DNA of 64,000 nt, taken from the NCBI GenBank assembly GCA_021816585.1, contig JAKAXL010000007.1, positions 29,119 through 93,118 of the forward strand, read 5' to 3'. The notes beneath the pieces are model-generated. The model worked only from the letters and a program-made list of their open reading frames with translations. It was not told the DNA's origin and searched no databases. Positions 33,430 to 43,230 of this stretch are shown here, one piece after another; positions within the stretch are counted from its first letter, which is position 1, and every line of letters starts with the position of its first letter. Made by a program: the position numbers and the translations under genes. The DNA comes from Pseudomonadota bacterium (lineage in GTDB: Bacteria; Pseudomonadota; Gammaproteobacteria; Burkholderiales; Burkholderiaceae_C).

Positions 33430-34104
33430 GTGACGATCCACCGACGCATCGGGGCGCGCCTTGCGCGCGCGGGACTGGCCGGCCTGTGCGCGCTGTCGCT
33501 GGCGGCGTGCGCGCTGCCGCGGGTGACCCAGCGTCCGGCGCAGACCGAGTACCGGCTGCTGCCGCCGAGCGTGCGGCAGGACGCCGCCGGCCTGCGCCCG
33601 GTGGTGCTGCGCGTGGGCGCGATCGGCGCGGCACCGGGGCTGGGCGGCGTGGCCATGCTGTACAGCGCGCAGCCGCTGCAGTTGATGCCGTACCGCGACA
33701 GCCGCTGGGTCGCGCCGCCGGCCGACATGATCGCCTCGGCGCTGCGCCAGGCGCTGGCGCGCCAGCCCTGGGTCGCCGCGGTGCAGGGCGACGCCATGTC
33801 GGGGCGGGTCGACGGCGCGCTGGACTGCCATCTGGATGCGCTGGAGCACGACGTGTACTCCGGCAAGGTGCGTCTGGCGCTGAGCTGCCAGCTGCTCGAC
33901 GTGCGCACCGGGGATCCGTTTGCGGCATGGGACTTCGACGCCTCGCGCGGCATCGGACGGCAGGACGCGCGGGACTACGCGCAGGCCGCGCAGGACCTGC
34001 TGGACCGCGCGGTGTCGATGGCGCTGAGCCATACCGCGAGCGCCTTGCGGGTGGAGCAGCAGGCAGCGGCGGCGCGCGGCGCGGCGCCGCAAGCGGCGCG
34101 CTGA
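33430..34104 (+). CDS. ABC-type transport auxiliary lipoprotein (PqiC/YmbA-like)
   Basis: LSLAAC lipobox; TEYRLLPPSVRQDAAGLRPVVLRVGAIGAAPGLGGVAMLYSAQPLQLMPYRDSRWVAPPADMIASALRQAL. Confidence 0.88.
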   Translation: MTIHRRIGARLARAGLAGLCALSLAACALPRVTQRPAQTEYRLLPPSVRQDAAGLRPVVLRVGAIGAAPGLGGVAMLYSAQPLQLMPYRDSRWVAPPADMIASALRQALARQPWVAAVQGDAMSGRVDGALDCHLDALEHDVYSGKVRLALSCQLLDVRTGDPFAAWDFDASRGIGRQDARDYAQAAQDLLDRAVSMALSHTASALRVEQQAAAARGAAPQAAR

Positions 34105-34110
34105 TCGTCC

Positions 34111-35940
34111 TCAGGCCTGTTCGGCGATCAGGCGTACCAGCGCCGGGCCGTAGGTGTCGCGCTTCTTGTCGCCGACGCCGGAGATGCTGCGCAGCGCATC
34201 GAGATCCAGCGGGCGCGACGCCGCGATCGCATGCAGCGTGGCGTCGGGAAACACCACGTAGGCCGGCACGCCGTGCTCGCGCGCGACCTCGGCGCGCCAT
34301 GCGCGCAAGGTCTCGAACAAGGCGGCATCGGCGGGTTGCGCCTGCAGGGCGGGTTTCGCCGCCGCCGCGCCGCGCCGGCGGCGTGCGGCGGCCGGCGCCT
34401 GGCGGCGCAGGCCCACGCGCCGCGTGCCGCGCAGCACCTCGCGGCTGCCGTCGGTCAGGCGCAGCACGTTGAAGTGCGCCGAGTCGACCTCCAGCAGGTG
34501 CTGCGCCACCAGCTGGCGCAGCAGCACCCGCCAGTCCTGTTCCGGCCAGTCGGCGCCGATGCCGAAGGTGGACAGGCTCTCGTGGCCGAAGCGCAGCACC
34601 TTGTCGCCGCTCTTGCCGCGCAGCACGTCGATCACGTGGGTCGCCGCGAAACTGATGCCGCTGGCCTGGCGGCAGCGGTACACCGTGGACAGCAGTTTCT
34701 GCGCCGCCTCGGTGGCGTCGACCAGTTCCGGCGGCTGCAGGCAGTTGTCGCAATTGCCGCAGGGCTGCGAGGCCTCGCCGAAGTAGCCCAGCAGGCGCAC
34801 GCGCCGGCAGTCCGCGGCTTCGGCCAGCGCCAGCATGGCGTCGAGCTTGGCCGTCGACAGGCGCTTGTGCGCGTCGTCGGCCTCGCCGAGTTCGATCAGG
34901 CGGCGCTGCTGCACCACGTCGGCCAGCCCGTAGGCCATCCAGGCCTGCGCCGGCAGGCCGTCGCGGCCGGCGCGTCCGGTCTCCTGGAAGTAGCCCTCGA
35001 TGGAGCGCGGCATGTCCAGGTGGGCGACGAAGCGCACGTCGGGCTTGTCGATCCCCATGCCGAAGGCGATGGTCGCCACCATCACGACGGCGTCCTCGTC
35101 GAGAAAGCGCCGCAGGTGGCGCGCCCGCACGTCGGCGGCGAGCCCGGCGTGGTAGGGCAGGGCCTTGATGCCCTGCGCGGCCAGCAGCGCGGCCACCTCC
35201 TCGACGCTGTTGCGCGACAGCGCATACACCACGCCGCAGTCGCCGGTGTGCTCGTCGCGGATGAACTGCGCCAGTTGCGAACGCCCGTCGCGCTTTTCCA
35301 CGACGCGGTAGCGGATGTTGGGGCGGTCGAAGCTGGAGACGAAGCTGCGCGCGTCGTCGAGCAGCAGGCGTTGCGCGATCTCGTTGCGCGTCGGGATGTC
35401 GGCGGTGGCCGTCAGCGCCACGCGCGGCACCTGCGGCCAGCGCTCGCGCAGGATCTCGAGCTGCCCGTACTCGGGCCGGAAATCGTGCCCCCACTGCGAC
35501 ACGCAGTGCGCCTCGTCGATCGCGAACAGCGCCGGCCGGCATTGCTCGAGCAGGCGCAGCCCCGATTCGCTGAGCAGGCGCTCGGGCGCCATGTACAGCA
35601 GGTCGAGATCGCCCGCGCGCGCGCGCGCCTGCACCTCGCGCGCCTTCGCCGCGTCCAGCGAGGAGTTGAGGAAGGCCGCGCGCAGCCCGAGTTCGTGCAG
35701 CGCCGCGACCTGGTCCTGCATCAGCGCGATCAGCGGCGACACGACGATGCCGACGCCGTCGCGCAGCAGCGCCGGGATCTGGAAGCACAGCGACTTGCCG
35801 CCGCCGGTGGGCATCAGCACGAGCGCGTCGCCGCCGCCGGCGACGTGCTCGATGATCGGTTGCTGCATTCCGCGGAAACTGGAGTACCCCCAGATGTCGC
35901 GTAGAAGCTGCTGGGGACTCGCGCGGTCGGATTCGGGCAT
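34111..35940 (-). CDS. recQ: ATP-dependent DNA helicase RecQ
   Basis: [38 protein letters not shown]...[20 protein letters not shown]...[20 protein letters not shown] domain at C-terminus. Confidence 0.97.
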   Translation of the reverse strand: MPESDRASPQQLLRDIWGYSSFRGMQQPIIEHVAGGGDALVLMPTGGGKSLCFQIPALLRDGVGIVVSPLIALMQDQVAALHELGLRAAFLNSSLDAAKAREVQARARAGDLDLLYMAPERLLSESGLRLLEQCRPALFAIDEAHCVSQWGHDFRPEYGQLEILRERWPQVPRVALTATADIPTRNEIAQRLLLDDARSFVSSFDRPNIRYRVVEKRDGRSQLAQFIRDEHTGDCGVVYALSRNSVEEVAALLAAQGIKALPYHAGLAADVRARHLRRFLDEDAVVMVATIAFGMGIDKPDVRFVAHLDMPRSIEGYFQETGRAGRDGLPAQAWMAYGLADVVQQRRLIELGEADDAHKRLSTAKLDAMLALAEAADCRRVRLLGYFGEASQPCGNCDNCLQPPELVDATEAAQKLLSTVYRCRQASGISFAATHVIDVLRGKSGDKVLRFGHESLSTFGIGADWPEQDWRVLLRQLVAQHLLEVDSAHFNVLRLTDGSREVLRGTRRVGLRRQAPAAARRRRGAAAAKPALQAQPADAALFETLRAWRAEVAREHGVPAYVVFPDATLHAIAASRPLDLDALRSISGVGDKKRDTYGPALVRLIAEQA

Positions 35941-35986
35941 GGACGGCACTGTAGCGCGACGCGCGAGGCGTCGGCGGCGGCGGGGA

Positions 35987-36904
35987 TCAGGACTGCAGCT
36001 TGCCCATCCCCGCGGCCTGCGCCGGCTCGACCAGCGCGCGCGCGTCGTCGGCCACGCGCATGCGCGACGCCACCACCTGCTGGCGCTGCGCACCCAGCCC
36101 CTGCACCTCCAGCTCGACGACGTCGCCCGGACGCAGGAACTGCTGCGGATCCATGCCCAGGCCGACCCCGGCGGGCGTGCCGGTGGCGATCAGGTCGCCG
36201 GGCAGCAGGGTCATGAAGTGGCTGAGGTAGCTGATGATCTGCGCCACGCCGAAGATCATGTCGCGGGTGTTGCCGTCCTGCATGCGGCGGCCGTTCACCG
36301 ACAGCGTCAGCGCCAGGTCCTGCGGATCGGCGACCTCGTCGGCGGTGACCAGCCACGGACCCACCGGGCCGAAGCTGTCGCAGCCCTTGCCCTTGTCCCA
36401 CTGGCTGCCGCGCGCGATCTGGAACTGGCGCTCCGACACGTCGTTGATGGTGCAGTAGCCGGCGACGTGGCGCAGCGCCTCGCCGACGCCGACGTAGCGC
36501 GCCGTGCGTCCGATCACTACGCCCAGTTCCACCTCCCAGTCCAGCCGGGTCGAGTGCGGCGGCTGCTCGATGGCGTCGAAGGGGCCGCTGAGACTGGTCG
36601 TCCACTTGTTGAACACGATCGGTTCGGTCGGCACCTTGGCGCCGGTCTCGCGGGCGTGGTCGTGGTAGTTCAGGCCGATGCCGATGAACTTGCCGATGCC
36701 CACGAACGGAACCCCCAGGCGCGGCTTGCCGCGCACCAGCGGCAGCGACTCCACGTCCACGCGGGCGAGGGCGCGCCGGCCCGCCGGGCCGTAGACCGCG
36801 GGGCCGATGTCGGCGACCACGTCCTGCAGGCTGCGCAGCCGGCCCTGGCCGTCGATCAGACCCGGGCGTTCGCGCCCGTTGCTTCCATAACGCACGAGTT
36901 TCAT
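35987..36904 (-). CDS. Fumarylacetoacetate hydrolase-family protein
   Basis: [68 protein letters not shown]...[21 protein letters not shown]. Confidence 0.93.
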   Translation of the reverse strand: MKLVRYGSNGRERPGLIDGQGRLRSLQDVVADIGPAVYGPAGRRALARVDVESLPLVRGKPRLGVPFVGIGKFIGIGLNYHDHARETGAKVPTEPIVFNKWTTSLSGPFDAIEQPPHSTRLDWEVELGVVIGRTARYVGVGEALRHVAGYCTINDVSERQFQIARGSQWDKGKGCDSFGPVGPWLVTADEVADPQDLALTLSVNGRRMQDGNTRDMIFGVAQIISYLSHFMTLLPGDLIATGTPAGVGLGMDPQQFLRPGDVVELEVQGLGAQRQQVVASRMRVADDARALVEPAQAAGMGKLQS

Positions 36905-36969
36905 GGTTTCTCCTTGTGGACGACGGCGCGGCGCTGCCGCGTGGCGCGGCAGCCTGCCCTGGCAGCCTG

Positions 36970-37710
36970 CTATTGTGGCTCGACCTTCGCAGACCTGCTG
37001 GCGCTGCCGCGCAGGCAGCGCGCGCGTTCGTCGGCCAGCGCCTGCGCCAGGCTCTGCGTGGCGCCTTGCGTCAGCTGCTGCTTGACGGCCGCCAGCAGCG
37101 GCCCCGGTGCGCGCGCGATGCGCGACGCCAGTTGCACCGCGCGCTCGCGTGCCAGCCCGGGCTCGGCCAGTTCGGCCAGCAGGCCGAAGGCGTGCGCCCG
37201 CGGCGCGTCCAGCTCGCAGCCCAGCGCCAGCGCCGCCGCCTGGGGGGAGGGCAGTCGGCGCGCGGCCAGCCAGCTGGCCGCGGCGACCCGGCCCGCCGCC
37301 TGCAGGTCCGGCGACAGGCGAAGGCGCACGTCGCGTGCAGCCACCAGCAGGTCGCAGGCCAGGGCCAGCGCGAGCCCGGCGCCCCCGAGGTCGGAGTCCA
37401 GCGCCGCCAGCGTGGGCTTGTCGCTTTCCCACAGCGCGAGCAGCCAGTCGTGCAGCGCATCGACCTGCTGCGCCGGCGGTGCGTGGGCGGGGGCGTCGGG
37501 TTCCGGCTGGCGCGGCGGGCGCAGCACCAGCACGAGCACCCGGATGTCGGGGTCGCGCAGCGCCGTCGACAGCGCTTCGATGGCCGCGGCCAGCGCCGAT
37601 GCGGGGATCTGCGCCGCGTCGGCGGCCACCGGCAGCTCGAGCACGCTGATCGGGTCCTCGACGGGGTGCTCGTCGCGCTGGGCGCCGGTGGACTCGGGAG
37701 TGGTGTTCAT
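36970..37710 (-). CDS. Divergent enoyl-CoA hydratase/isomerase (crotonase) family protein
   Basis: ISVLELPVAADAAQIPASALAAAIEALSTALRDPDIRVLVL...LAALDSDLGGAGLALALACDLLVAARDVRLRLSPDLQAAG; crotonase fold pattern. Confidence 0.72.
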   Translation of the reverse strand: MNTTPESTGAQRDEHPVEDPISVLELPVAADAAQIPASALAAAIEALSTALRDPDIRVLVLVLRPPRQPEPDAPAHAPPAQQVDALHDWLLALWESDKPTLAALDSDLGGAGLALALACDLLVAARDVRLRLSPDLQAAGRVAAASWLAARRLPSPQAAALALGCELDAPRAHAFGLLAELAEPGLARERAVQLASRIARAPGPLLAAVKQQLTQGATQSLAQALADERARCLRGSASRSAKVEPQ

Positions 37711-37880
37711 GGCACGGAATTCGGCTTGTGGAGGAGGGGCGCCGCGCTGGCGCGCTGCAGATTTTCCGGATTTTTGCAAACAAACTCACGCGCGACCCGG
37801 AAATCGTCGTCTTCTCCCCCGGGAGGGTGATTTTTCGTGATGTAAATTGCCGGCATCCATTCGTTGTCCACGCGTCCCAA

Positions 37881-39821
37881 GTGCCCCCTCCGTTCACTCT
37901 TCGCGGTTTCGCGCGGCGGCATGCGCGAAGCCTGGCATGCGGGCTCGCGTGGCTGTCGTGCCTGGTCGCGCCGGTCGCGCATGCGCTGGTGCTCGGCCCG
38001 GCACAAGGCGAGCTGTGGCTCGGGCACAGGCTCGAGTTGCGCATTCCCGTCCGCATGGATCCGGGCCTGCCGCTGGTGGCGCAGTGCGTCGACGTCAGGG
38101 TCCTCGATGGCGACACGGCGCTGCCCGCGCACGAGTTGCAGCTGAGCGTGCACGGCCGCGGCGCCGACTCGTTCATCGAGCTGCGCTCGACGCACCCGCT
38201 GCGCGCCGCCTTCGTGCAGTTGACCCTGCGCATGGCTTGCCAGTTCCGCATGCAGCGGCACTACACCTTGCTGGTCGACCCGGCGCCGCTGGCCGCCGCG
38301 GGCGCCGCCGTCGCGCCCGCGGCGGATGCCGCCCCCGCAAGGCAGCCCGGGAAGCACCGCGAGCCGCCGGCCGGCGCACGCGACGGCGCGCGTCGCGCGC
38401 ATGCGTCGCCGCATCGGCGGCAGGCTGTGCATCCGAAGCCGCCGCGACATGCCGCGACCCCGCGGACGCCGCCTGCCGAGGCCGCCGCGCCGACCAGCCG
38501 CCTGCGCCTGGACTGGCTGGCGCGCAGCATCGCGCCGCCGCAGGCGGCCGCGTTCGGCGCCGTCGGCACGGCCGCTCCGGTCGCGGCCGCGTCGTCGAGT
38601 CCGGCGGGGCTGCCGGGCACGCTCGAAGCGCCGCCGCAATCGCAGCAACTGCACCAGCTCGAGCTGCGCCTGGACGCACTGCATGCGCAGTTGCGCGCGC
38701 TGCAGTCGCGGGACGCCGCGCTGCAGGCCCGCCTGCAGGCGCTGCATGGGCGCGACCGTGCCCGCCAGCACGAGGCCGTCGAGCTGCGCGACCGGCCGGC
38801 CCACGCGCGCGGCGCTCCGGCGCTGTGGTGGGGTGGCGCATGGCTGCTGCTCGCCGCGGTGTGCGGATGGCTCGCGGCGGTCCTGTGGAGGGGCCGGCGC
38901 AGGACGGCTGAGACCCCCTGGAAGCGCGACATGCCGGCACCGCTCGCGCTGCCGGGCGCCGCCGAAGCGCCGGCGCCCACCGCCGCCGAAGCGCCGGCGC
39001 CCACCGCCGCCGAAGCGCCGGCACTCGGCGCCGCCACGACCGAGCTCGTCGCGGTGGAGCGCGAACTGTTCCAGCGGCCGCTGTCGCCCCCCGAGCAGTT
39101 GCAGATCGACGAGATGGTCGACCACGGACACCTGGCCGACTTCTTCGTCGGCATCGGCGAGCCCGACAAGGCGATCGACGTCATGCGGCGCGCGCTCGAC
39201 GAGGCCGCGGGCGGCTTCAGCGCCATGCCCTACCTCGCCCTGTTCGAGCTGTACCGGAGCACCGGCCGGCGCGCCGACTACGAGCAGCTCGAGCGTGAAT
39301 GCGGATCCCGCCTGAACCTGCGGGTTCCCCATTGGGACGAAGCCGGCCCGCGGGCGTCGCGCGACCTGCTGGACTATCCGCGTGCGCTGCGGCTGCTGGG
39401 CGAGGCCTGGGGGACTCCGGCCTGCCTGACCGTGATCGAGCGCATGATCGCCGACGATCCGCGCAGGCCGCGCGCCGGCTTCGAGCTCGCCGCCTATCGC
39501 GACCTGCTCGACCTGTACGCGCTGGTGCGCGAGATGCAGCGCCCCGAGTCGGAAGCGGCCGCCGCGCCCGGCCGCGGCGCGCCCGACGCCGCCGTGGAGC
39601 CGGGCCTGGACCTGCAGCTGAACCTGCAGCCGACGACGCACCCGAAGCCGCGGGCGGCCTCGGTGCCCCTTTCGCCCCGGGCGGGAATCCCACCCCTGCG
39701 CTCCGCCTGGAGCGGCAGCCTGCCGCAGGTCCCGGACGACGAGGCGTCGACGCTGCAGCCGCTGGATTTCACCTGGAGCACGCTGCCTGCTCCCCCACCA
39801 CCGGCGCCGGCCGGCCGTTGA
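37881..39821 (+). CDS. FimV-like protein (periplasmic N-terminal domain, coiled coil, TM segment, cytoplasmic C-terminal helical region)
   Basis: Signal-like N-terminus then ALVLGPAQGELWLGHRLELRIPV; TM WWGGAWLLLAAVCGWLAAVLW; C-terminal DEMVDHGHLADFFVGIGEPDKAIDVMRRAL...PYLALFELYRSTGRRADYEQL; GTG start is tentative. Confidence 0.72.
   Translation: MPPPFTLRGFARRHARSLACGLAWLSCLVAPVAHALVLGPAQGELWLGHRLELRIPVRMDPGLPLVAQCVDVRVLDGDTALPAHELQLSVHGRGADSFIELRSTHPLRAAFVQLTLRMACQFRMQRHYTLLVDPAPLAAAGAAVAPAADAAPARQPGKHREPPAGARDGARRAHASPHRRQAVHPKPPRHAATPRTPPAEAAAPTSRLRLDWLARSIAPPQAAAFGAVGTAAPVAAASSSPAGLPGTLEAPPQSQQLHQLELRLDALHAQLRALQSRDAALQARLQALHGRDRARQHEAVELRDRPAHARGAPALWWGGAWLLLAAVCGWLAAVLWRGRRRTAETPWKRDMPAPLALPGAAEAPAPTAAEAPAPTAAEAPALGAATTELVAVERELFQRPLSPPEQLQIDEMVDHGHLADFFVGIGEPDKAIDVMRRALDEAAGGFSAMPYLALFELYRSTGRRADYEQLERECGSRLNLRVPHWDEAGPRASRDLLDYPRALRLLGEAWGTPACLTVIERMIADDPRRPRAGFELAAYRDLLDLYALVREMQRPESEAAAAPGRGAPDAAVEPGLDLQLNLQPTTHPKPRAASVPLSPRAGIPPLRSAWSGSLPQVPDDEASTLQPLDFTWSTLPAPPPPAPAGR
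38961..39025. repeat. 24-bp tandem repeat (about 2.7 copies) inside FimV-like gene
   Basis: gccgaagcgccggcgcccaccgcc at 38961-38984 and 38985-39008, third partial copy; encodes AEAPAPTA repeats. Confidence 0.85.
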
Positions 39822-39851
39822 GGGCGCGCCAGCGGCGCGCCGGCTCACCCG

Positions 39852-40796
39852 TCAGATGGAGAAGTCTCCATGGCCTTCTCCGCGCAGCACCTGTTCCACC
39901 AGTTTGCGCGAAAGCCGCGGCGACAGCAGTTCGGCGAGCACGTACACGAAGCCGCGCTGGTAGACGCCCTGCTTGAACGCGACACGCGTCAGGTTGGGGC
40001 CGAACAGCTGGCCCGCCGCACGCGCATGCAGCAGCGAGTCGCGCTCGGGCTGCAAGGCCATCTCGGCGATCAGACCCACCCCCATGTCGAGCTCGACGTA
40101 GGTCTTCAGCACGTCGGAGTCGATGGCCTCCAGCACGATGTCGGGATGCAGCCCGTGCTGCGCGAAAGCCTGGTCGATGCGGCGGCGTCCCGCGAAACCC
40201 TGGCCGTAGGTGACGATGGGATGGCGCGCCAGATCCTCCAGCGACAGCTCGGCGATGTCGTTCAGCGGATGGTTGCGCGGGGTCACCACCATGTGCTGCC
40301 ACTCGTAGCACGGCAGGCTGATCAACCCGGCGTGGTCGAGCAGGCTCTCGGTGGCCAGCCCGAGGTCGGCACGCTCCTCCAGCACCGCCGTCGCCACCTG
40401 CTCCGGGCTGCCCTGCAGCAGATGCACGCTGACGCGCGGGAAGCGCCTGCGGAACTCGGCGACCACGTGCGGCAGCCGGTAGCGCGCCTGCGTATGGGTG
40501 GCGGCGATGCTCAGCTGGCCGCTGTCCTGCGCGGCGTAGTTCTGGCCGATGCGCTTGAGGTTGCCGACCTCGCGCATGATGATCTCGACGCTGCGCAGCA
40601 CCTCCTCGCCAGGGGCGGTGAGCTTGCGGATGCGCTTGCCGTGGCGGCTGAAGATCTCCACCCCGAGCTCGTCCTCGAGTTCGATGATGGCCTTCGAGAC
40701 CCCGGGCTGCGACGTGAACAGCGCGCGCGCGGCCTCGGTGAGGTTGAAGTTGCGTCGAACGGCTTCCTGCAGGAAGCGGAACTGGTGCAGGTTCAT
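39852..40796 (-). CDS. cysB: LysR-family transcriptional regulator, CysB/Cbl-like
   Basis: MNLHQFRFLQEAVRRNFNLTEAARALFTSQPGVSKAIIELEDELGVEIFSRHGKRIRKLTAPGEEVL...THTQARYRLP. Confidence 0.94.
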   Translation of the reverse strand: MNLHQFRFLQEAVRRNFNLTEAARALFTSQPGVSKAIIELEDELGVEIFSRHGKRIRKLTAPGEEVLRSVEIIMREVGNLKRIGQNYAAQDSGQLSIAATHTQARYRLPHVVAEFRRRFPRVSVHLLQGSPEQVATAVLEERADLGLATESLLDHAGLISLPCYEWQHMVVTPRNHPLNDIAELSLEDLARHPIVTYGQGFAGRRRIDQAFAQHGLHPDIVLEAIDSDVLKTYVELDMGVGLIAEMALQPERDSLLHARAAGQLFGPNLTRVAFKQGVYQRGFVYVLAELLSPRLSRKLVEQVLRGEGHGDFSI

Positions 40797-40848
40797 CGCG
40801 GTCGAATGGCGTGATGGAACGGCCTGGCTGGCGGAACGGCGAGCGGCC

Positions 40849-41940
40849 TCAGTGGCGCTGCACGCGCCACAGGAAGAATCCCAGCGCGGCCCCGCCGTAC
40901 AGCAGGTACGGCAGCGCCGCGGCGAGCCACACCGGCCAGCTGGCGACCAGCCCGAGGCGCGAGGCCAGCGTGTTCATCAGGATGAAGCTGACCCCCAGCA
41001 TGATGCCGGCGAACACCTTCCAGCTGAGCTGCCCCGAGCGCGCGTGCAGGTACGCGAACGGCAGCGCCAGCATCATCATGATGACCCCGCTCAGCGGATA
41101 CAGCAGCTTGCGCCACAGCTCGAGCTGGTCGCGCTTGACCGCCTGACCGTTGGCGCGCAGGTGGTCGATATAGCGCCACAGGTCGAACACCGACATGCTT
41201 TGCGGACTCAGCACCAGGGCGTCGAGCACCGCCGGCGACATCGACGTGGGCCAGTCCAGTTGCGCCAGCCGGGTGCGCTGCACGTCGCCGCCCGGACCCG
41301 ACGGCAGGAGCACCGACTCGACGTCGCGCAGGCGCCAGTCGTCGTGCCCCAGGTAGCTCGCGCTGCGCGCGTCGATGGTGCGCAGCAGGCGCGCCGAGTC
41401 GTCGAGCACGTAGATGTGCACGTTGCGCAGCTCGCCGCTCGCCGCGATGGCGCCGATGTTGATCATCTGGTCGTCGGCGGCGCCTTCGCGGTTGCGCACC
41501 CACAGCCCGGCGTCGGGCGCGCTGCCGTAGCGTCCGCCGGCCTCGCGCGCCTGCAGCGTCGCCTGCAGGCGCTGTGCCGCCGGCGCGGCGAAATCGCCCA
41601 GCACGAACACCAGCGCCGCGCACAGCAGGCCGAAGCCGGCCAGTTGGGCCAGCGCGACCCGCGGACTCAAGCCGGCCATGCGCATGACGGTGAACTCGGA
41701 CGACGCGGCCAGCCCCGCCAGCACGTACACCGCACCGGTGAGCACGGCGATCGGCAGCACCTCGTAGGCGCGCGAGGGCAACTGCAGCGCAACCATCAGC
41801 AGCGTCAGAGCGAAGCCGTGGCCGTTGTCGCTGAGCTGGTTGAGCACGTCCAGAAAGAACAGCAGGCCCAGGAACACCAGCAGCACCAGCGCGGTGGCGC
41901 CGATCAGCTGGCGGAACAGGTAGCGGCGCAGGGTACGCAT
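40849..41940 (-). CDS. lptG: LPS export ABC transporter permease LptG
   Basis: MRTLRRYLFRQLIGATALVLLVFLGLLFFLDVLNQL...SSEFTVMRMAGLSPRVALAQLAGFG...MMMLALPFAYLHARSG; adjacent to lptF. Confidence 0.94.
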   Translation of the reverse strand: MRTLRRYLFRQLIGATALVLLVFLGLLFFLDVLNQLSDNGHGFALTLLMVALQLPSRAYEVLPIAVLTGAVYVLAGLAASSEFTVMRMAGLSPRVALAQLAGFGLLCAALVFVLGDFAAPAAQRLQATLQAREAGGRYGSAPDAGLWVRNREGAADDQMINIGAIAASGELRNVHIYVLDDSARLLRTIDARSASYLGHDDWRLRDVESVLLPSGPGGDVQRTRLAQLDWPTSMSPAVLDALVLSPQSMSVFDLWRYIDHLRANGQAVKRDQLELWRKLLYPLSGVIMMMLALPFAYLHARSGQLSWKVFAGIMLGVSFILMNTLASRLGLVASWPVWLAAALPYLLYGGAALGFFLWRVQRH

Positions 41941-41974
41941 GGCGGAACGGGGGCGGGCCGGGTGTCGGTGCGGG

Positions 41975-43090
41975 TCAGGCGGCAGCGGCACGCGCGCGCA
42001 GCGGGCGCGGCAGCAGGCCCTTCGCGTACGACAGCAGCAGCAGTACCAGCAGCGCGCTGCCGTGCAGCAGCAGCAGGCCGCTGCCCAGGTGCAGCGTTCC
42101 GGCCTCGATCCAGTGCTGCGTGGCGTTGAGGAAGTTCAGGTACACCATGTAGACGAGCACCGCGACCACCAGTTGCAGCGCGCGCCCGGCGCGCGGGTTG
42201 GTGGCCGCCAGCGGCACCGCCATCAGCACCAGCAGCAGCGACGACACCGGCACCCCGATGCGCCACGACAGCTCGCCCAGCCAGATCGGGTTGCTCGACA
42301 GCGCCAGCGTCAGCGTGTCGATCTCGCGGCTCGGCGTGTTGGCCAGGCGGGCGGCTCCCGGCAGCACCTGCGCCGCCGGGCTGCTCAGCGCGGCGATGCG
42401 CACGCCCATTTCGCGGAAACCGGTGATCTGGTAGTCGGACTTGCCGGGCGTATGGGAGTAGCGGTGGCCGTCCGACAGCAGCAGGTAGCGCGATCCGTCG
42501 CGATCGCCCAGGGTCGCCGCGCGCGCCAGCGTGATGGTCTCGCGGCCGTCGCTGAGCTCGCGGATGAAGATGTCGTGCGCGAGCCCCTTCGCGTCGGCGC
42601 CCTTGCCGATGAAGAAGACCCGCTTGCCGGACGCCGAGCGCCGGAACTGTCCGGGCGCCGCGCGCGACAGGTCGGAGCGCTGCTCGAAGCGCTGGCGCAG
42701 CGCGCCGTCCTGCCGATTGGCCCACGGCCATGCCACCAGGGTCAGCAGCGCGATCACCGCCAGCACCGGCGCGCTGAAGCGCAGCGCGGCGCGGAAGAAC
42801 TGTCCCGGCGTGGCTCCGGCGCCCGACCAGATCACCATTTCCGAGTCGCGGTGCATGCGCGAGAAGCTCATCAGCACGGCGATGAACAGCGCCAGGCCCA
42901 GGATGAACTGCATGTAGCTCAGGCAGGCCAGTCCGATCAGCAGGAACAGGTCGCGCGGGTTGGCCAGCCCTTCGGTGGCCTGGCCCAGGATGCGGATCAG
43001 CAGCAGGGTCAGCACGACCGAGAACAGGACCGTGAAGGCGGCGCCGAACTGGCGGGCCATCTCGCGGCGCAACGAACTGTCCAGCAGCAT
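41975..43090 (-). CDS. lptF: LPS export ABC transporter permease LptF
   Basis: LLDSSLRREMARQFGAAFTVLFSVVLTLLLIRILGQA...LMSFSRMHRDSEMVIWSGAGATPGQFFRAALRFSAPVLAVIALLTLVAWPWANRQ. Confidence 0.95.
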   Translation of the reverse strand: MLLDSSLRREMARQFGAAFTVLFSVVLTLLLIRILGQATEGLANPRDLFLLIGLACLSYMQFILGLALFIAVLMSFSRMHRDSEMVIWSGAGATPGQFFRAALRFSAPVLAVIALLTLVAWPWANRQDGALRQRFEQRSDLSRAAPGQFRRSASGKRVFFIGKGADAKGLAHDIFIRELSDGRETITLARAATLGDRDGSRYLLLSDGHRYSHTPGKSDYQITGFREMGVRIAALSSPAAQVLPGAARLANTPSREIDTLTLALSSNPIWLGELSWRIGVPVSSLLLVLMAVPLAATNPRAGRALQLVVAVLVYMVYLNFLNATQHWIEAGTLHLGSGLLLLHGSALLVLLLLSYAKGLLPRPLRARAAAA

Positions 43091-43230
43091 CGGTGTCGGG
43101 GGGGGTGGCGGGAGCGCAACGGGAGTGTCCCGGCGGCCGGCGCGCGGCCCCGGCGCGGTGTCGTGCGCCGGTGGCGAGACACGGGCCTGCGGCCGGTGGA
43201 ATAATGGGCCAAGCCACCTATGGAGCCCTC

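Noticed and set aside
35600-35640. Alternating CG tract (cgcgcgcgcgcgc) as a Z-DNA regulatory element
   Set aside because: Lies inside the recQ coding region and encodes ordinary sequence; such runs are expected at this GC content.
38961-39025. Short direct repeats considered as a CRISPR array
   Set aside because: Contiguous 24-bp coding repeats without spacers, in frame within the FimV-like gene; no cas genes in the window.
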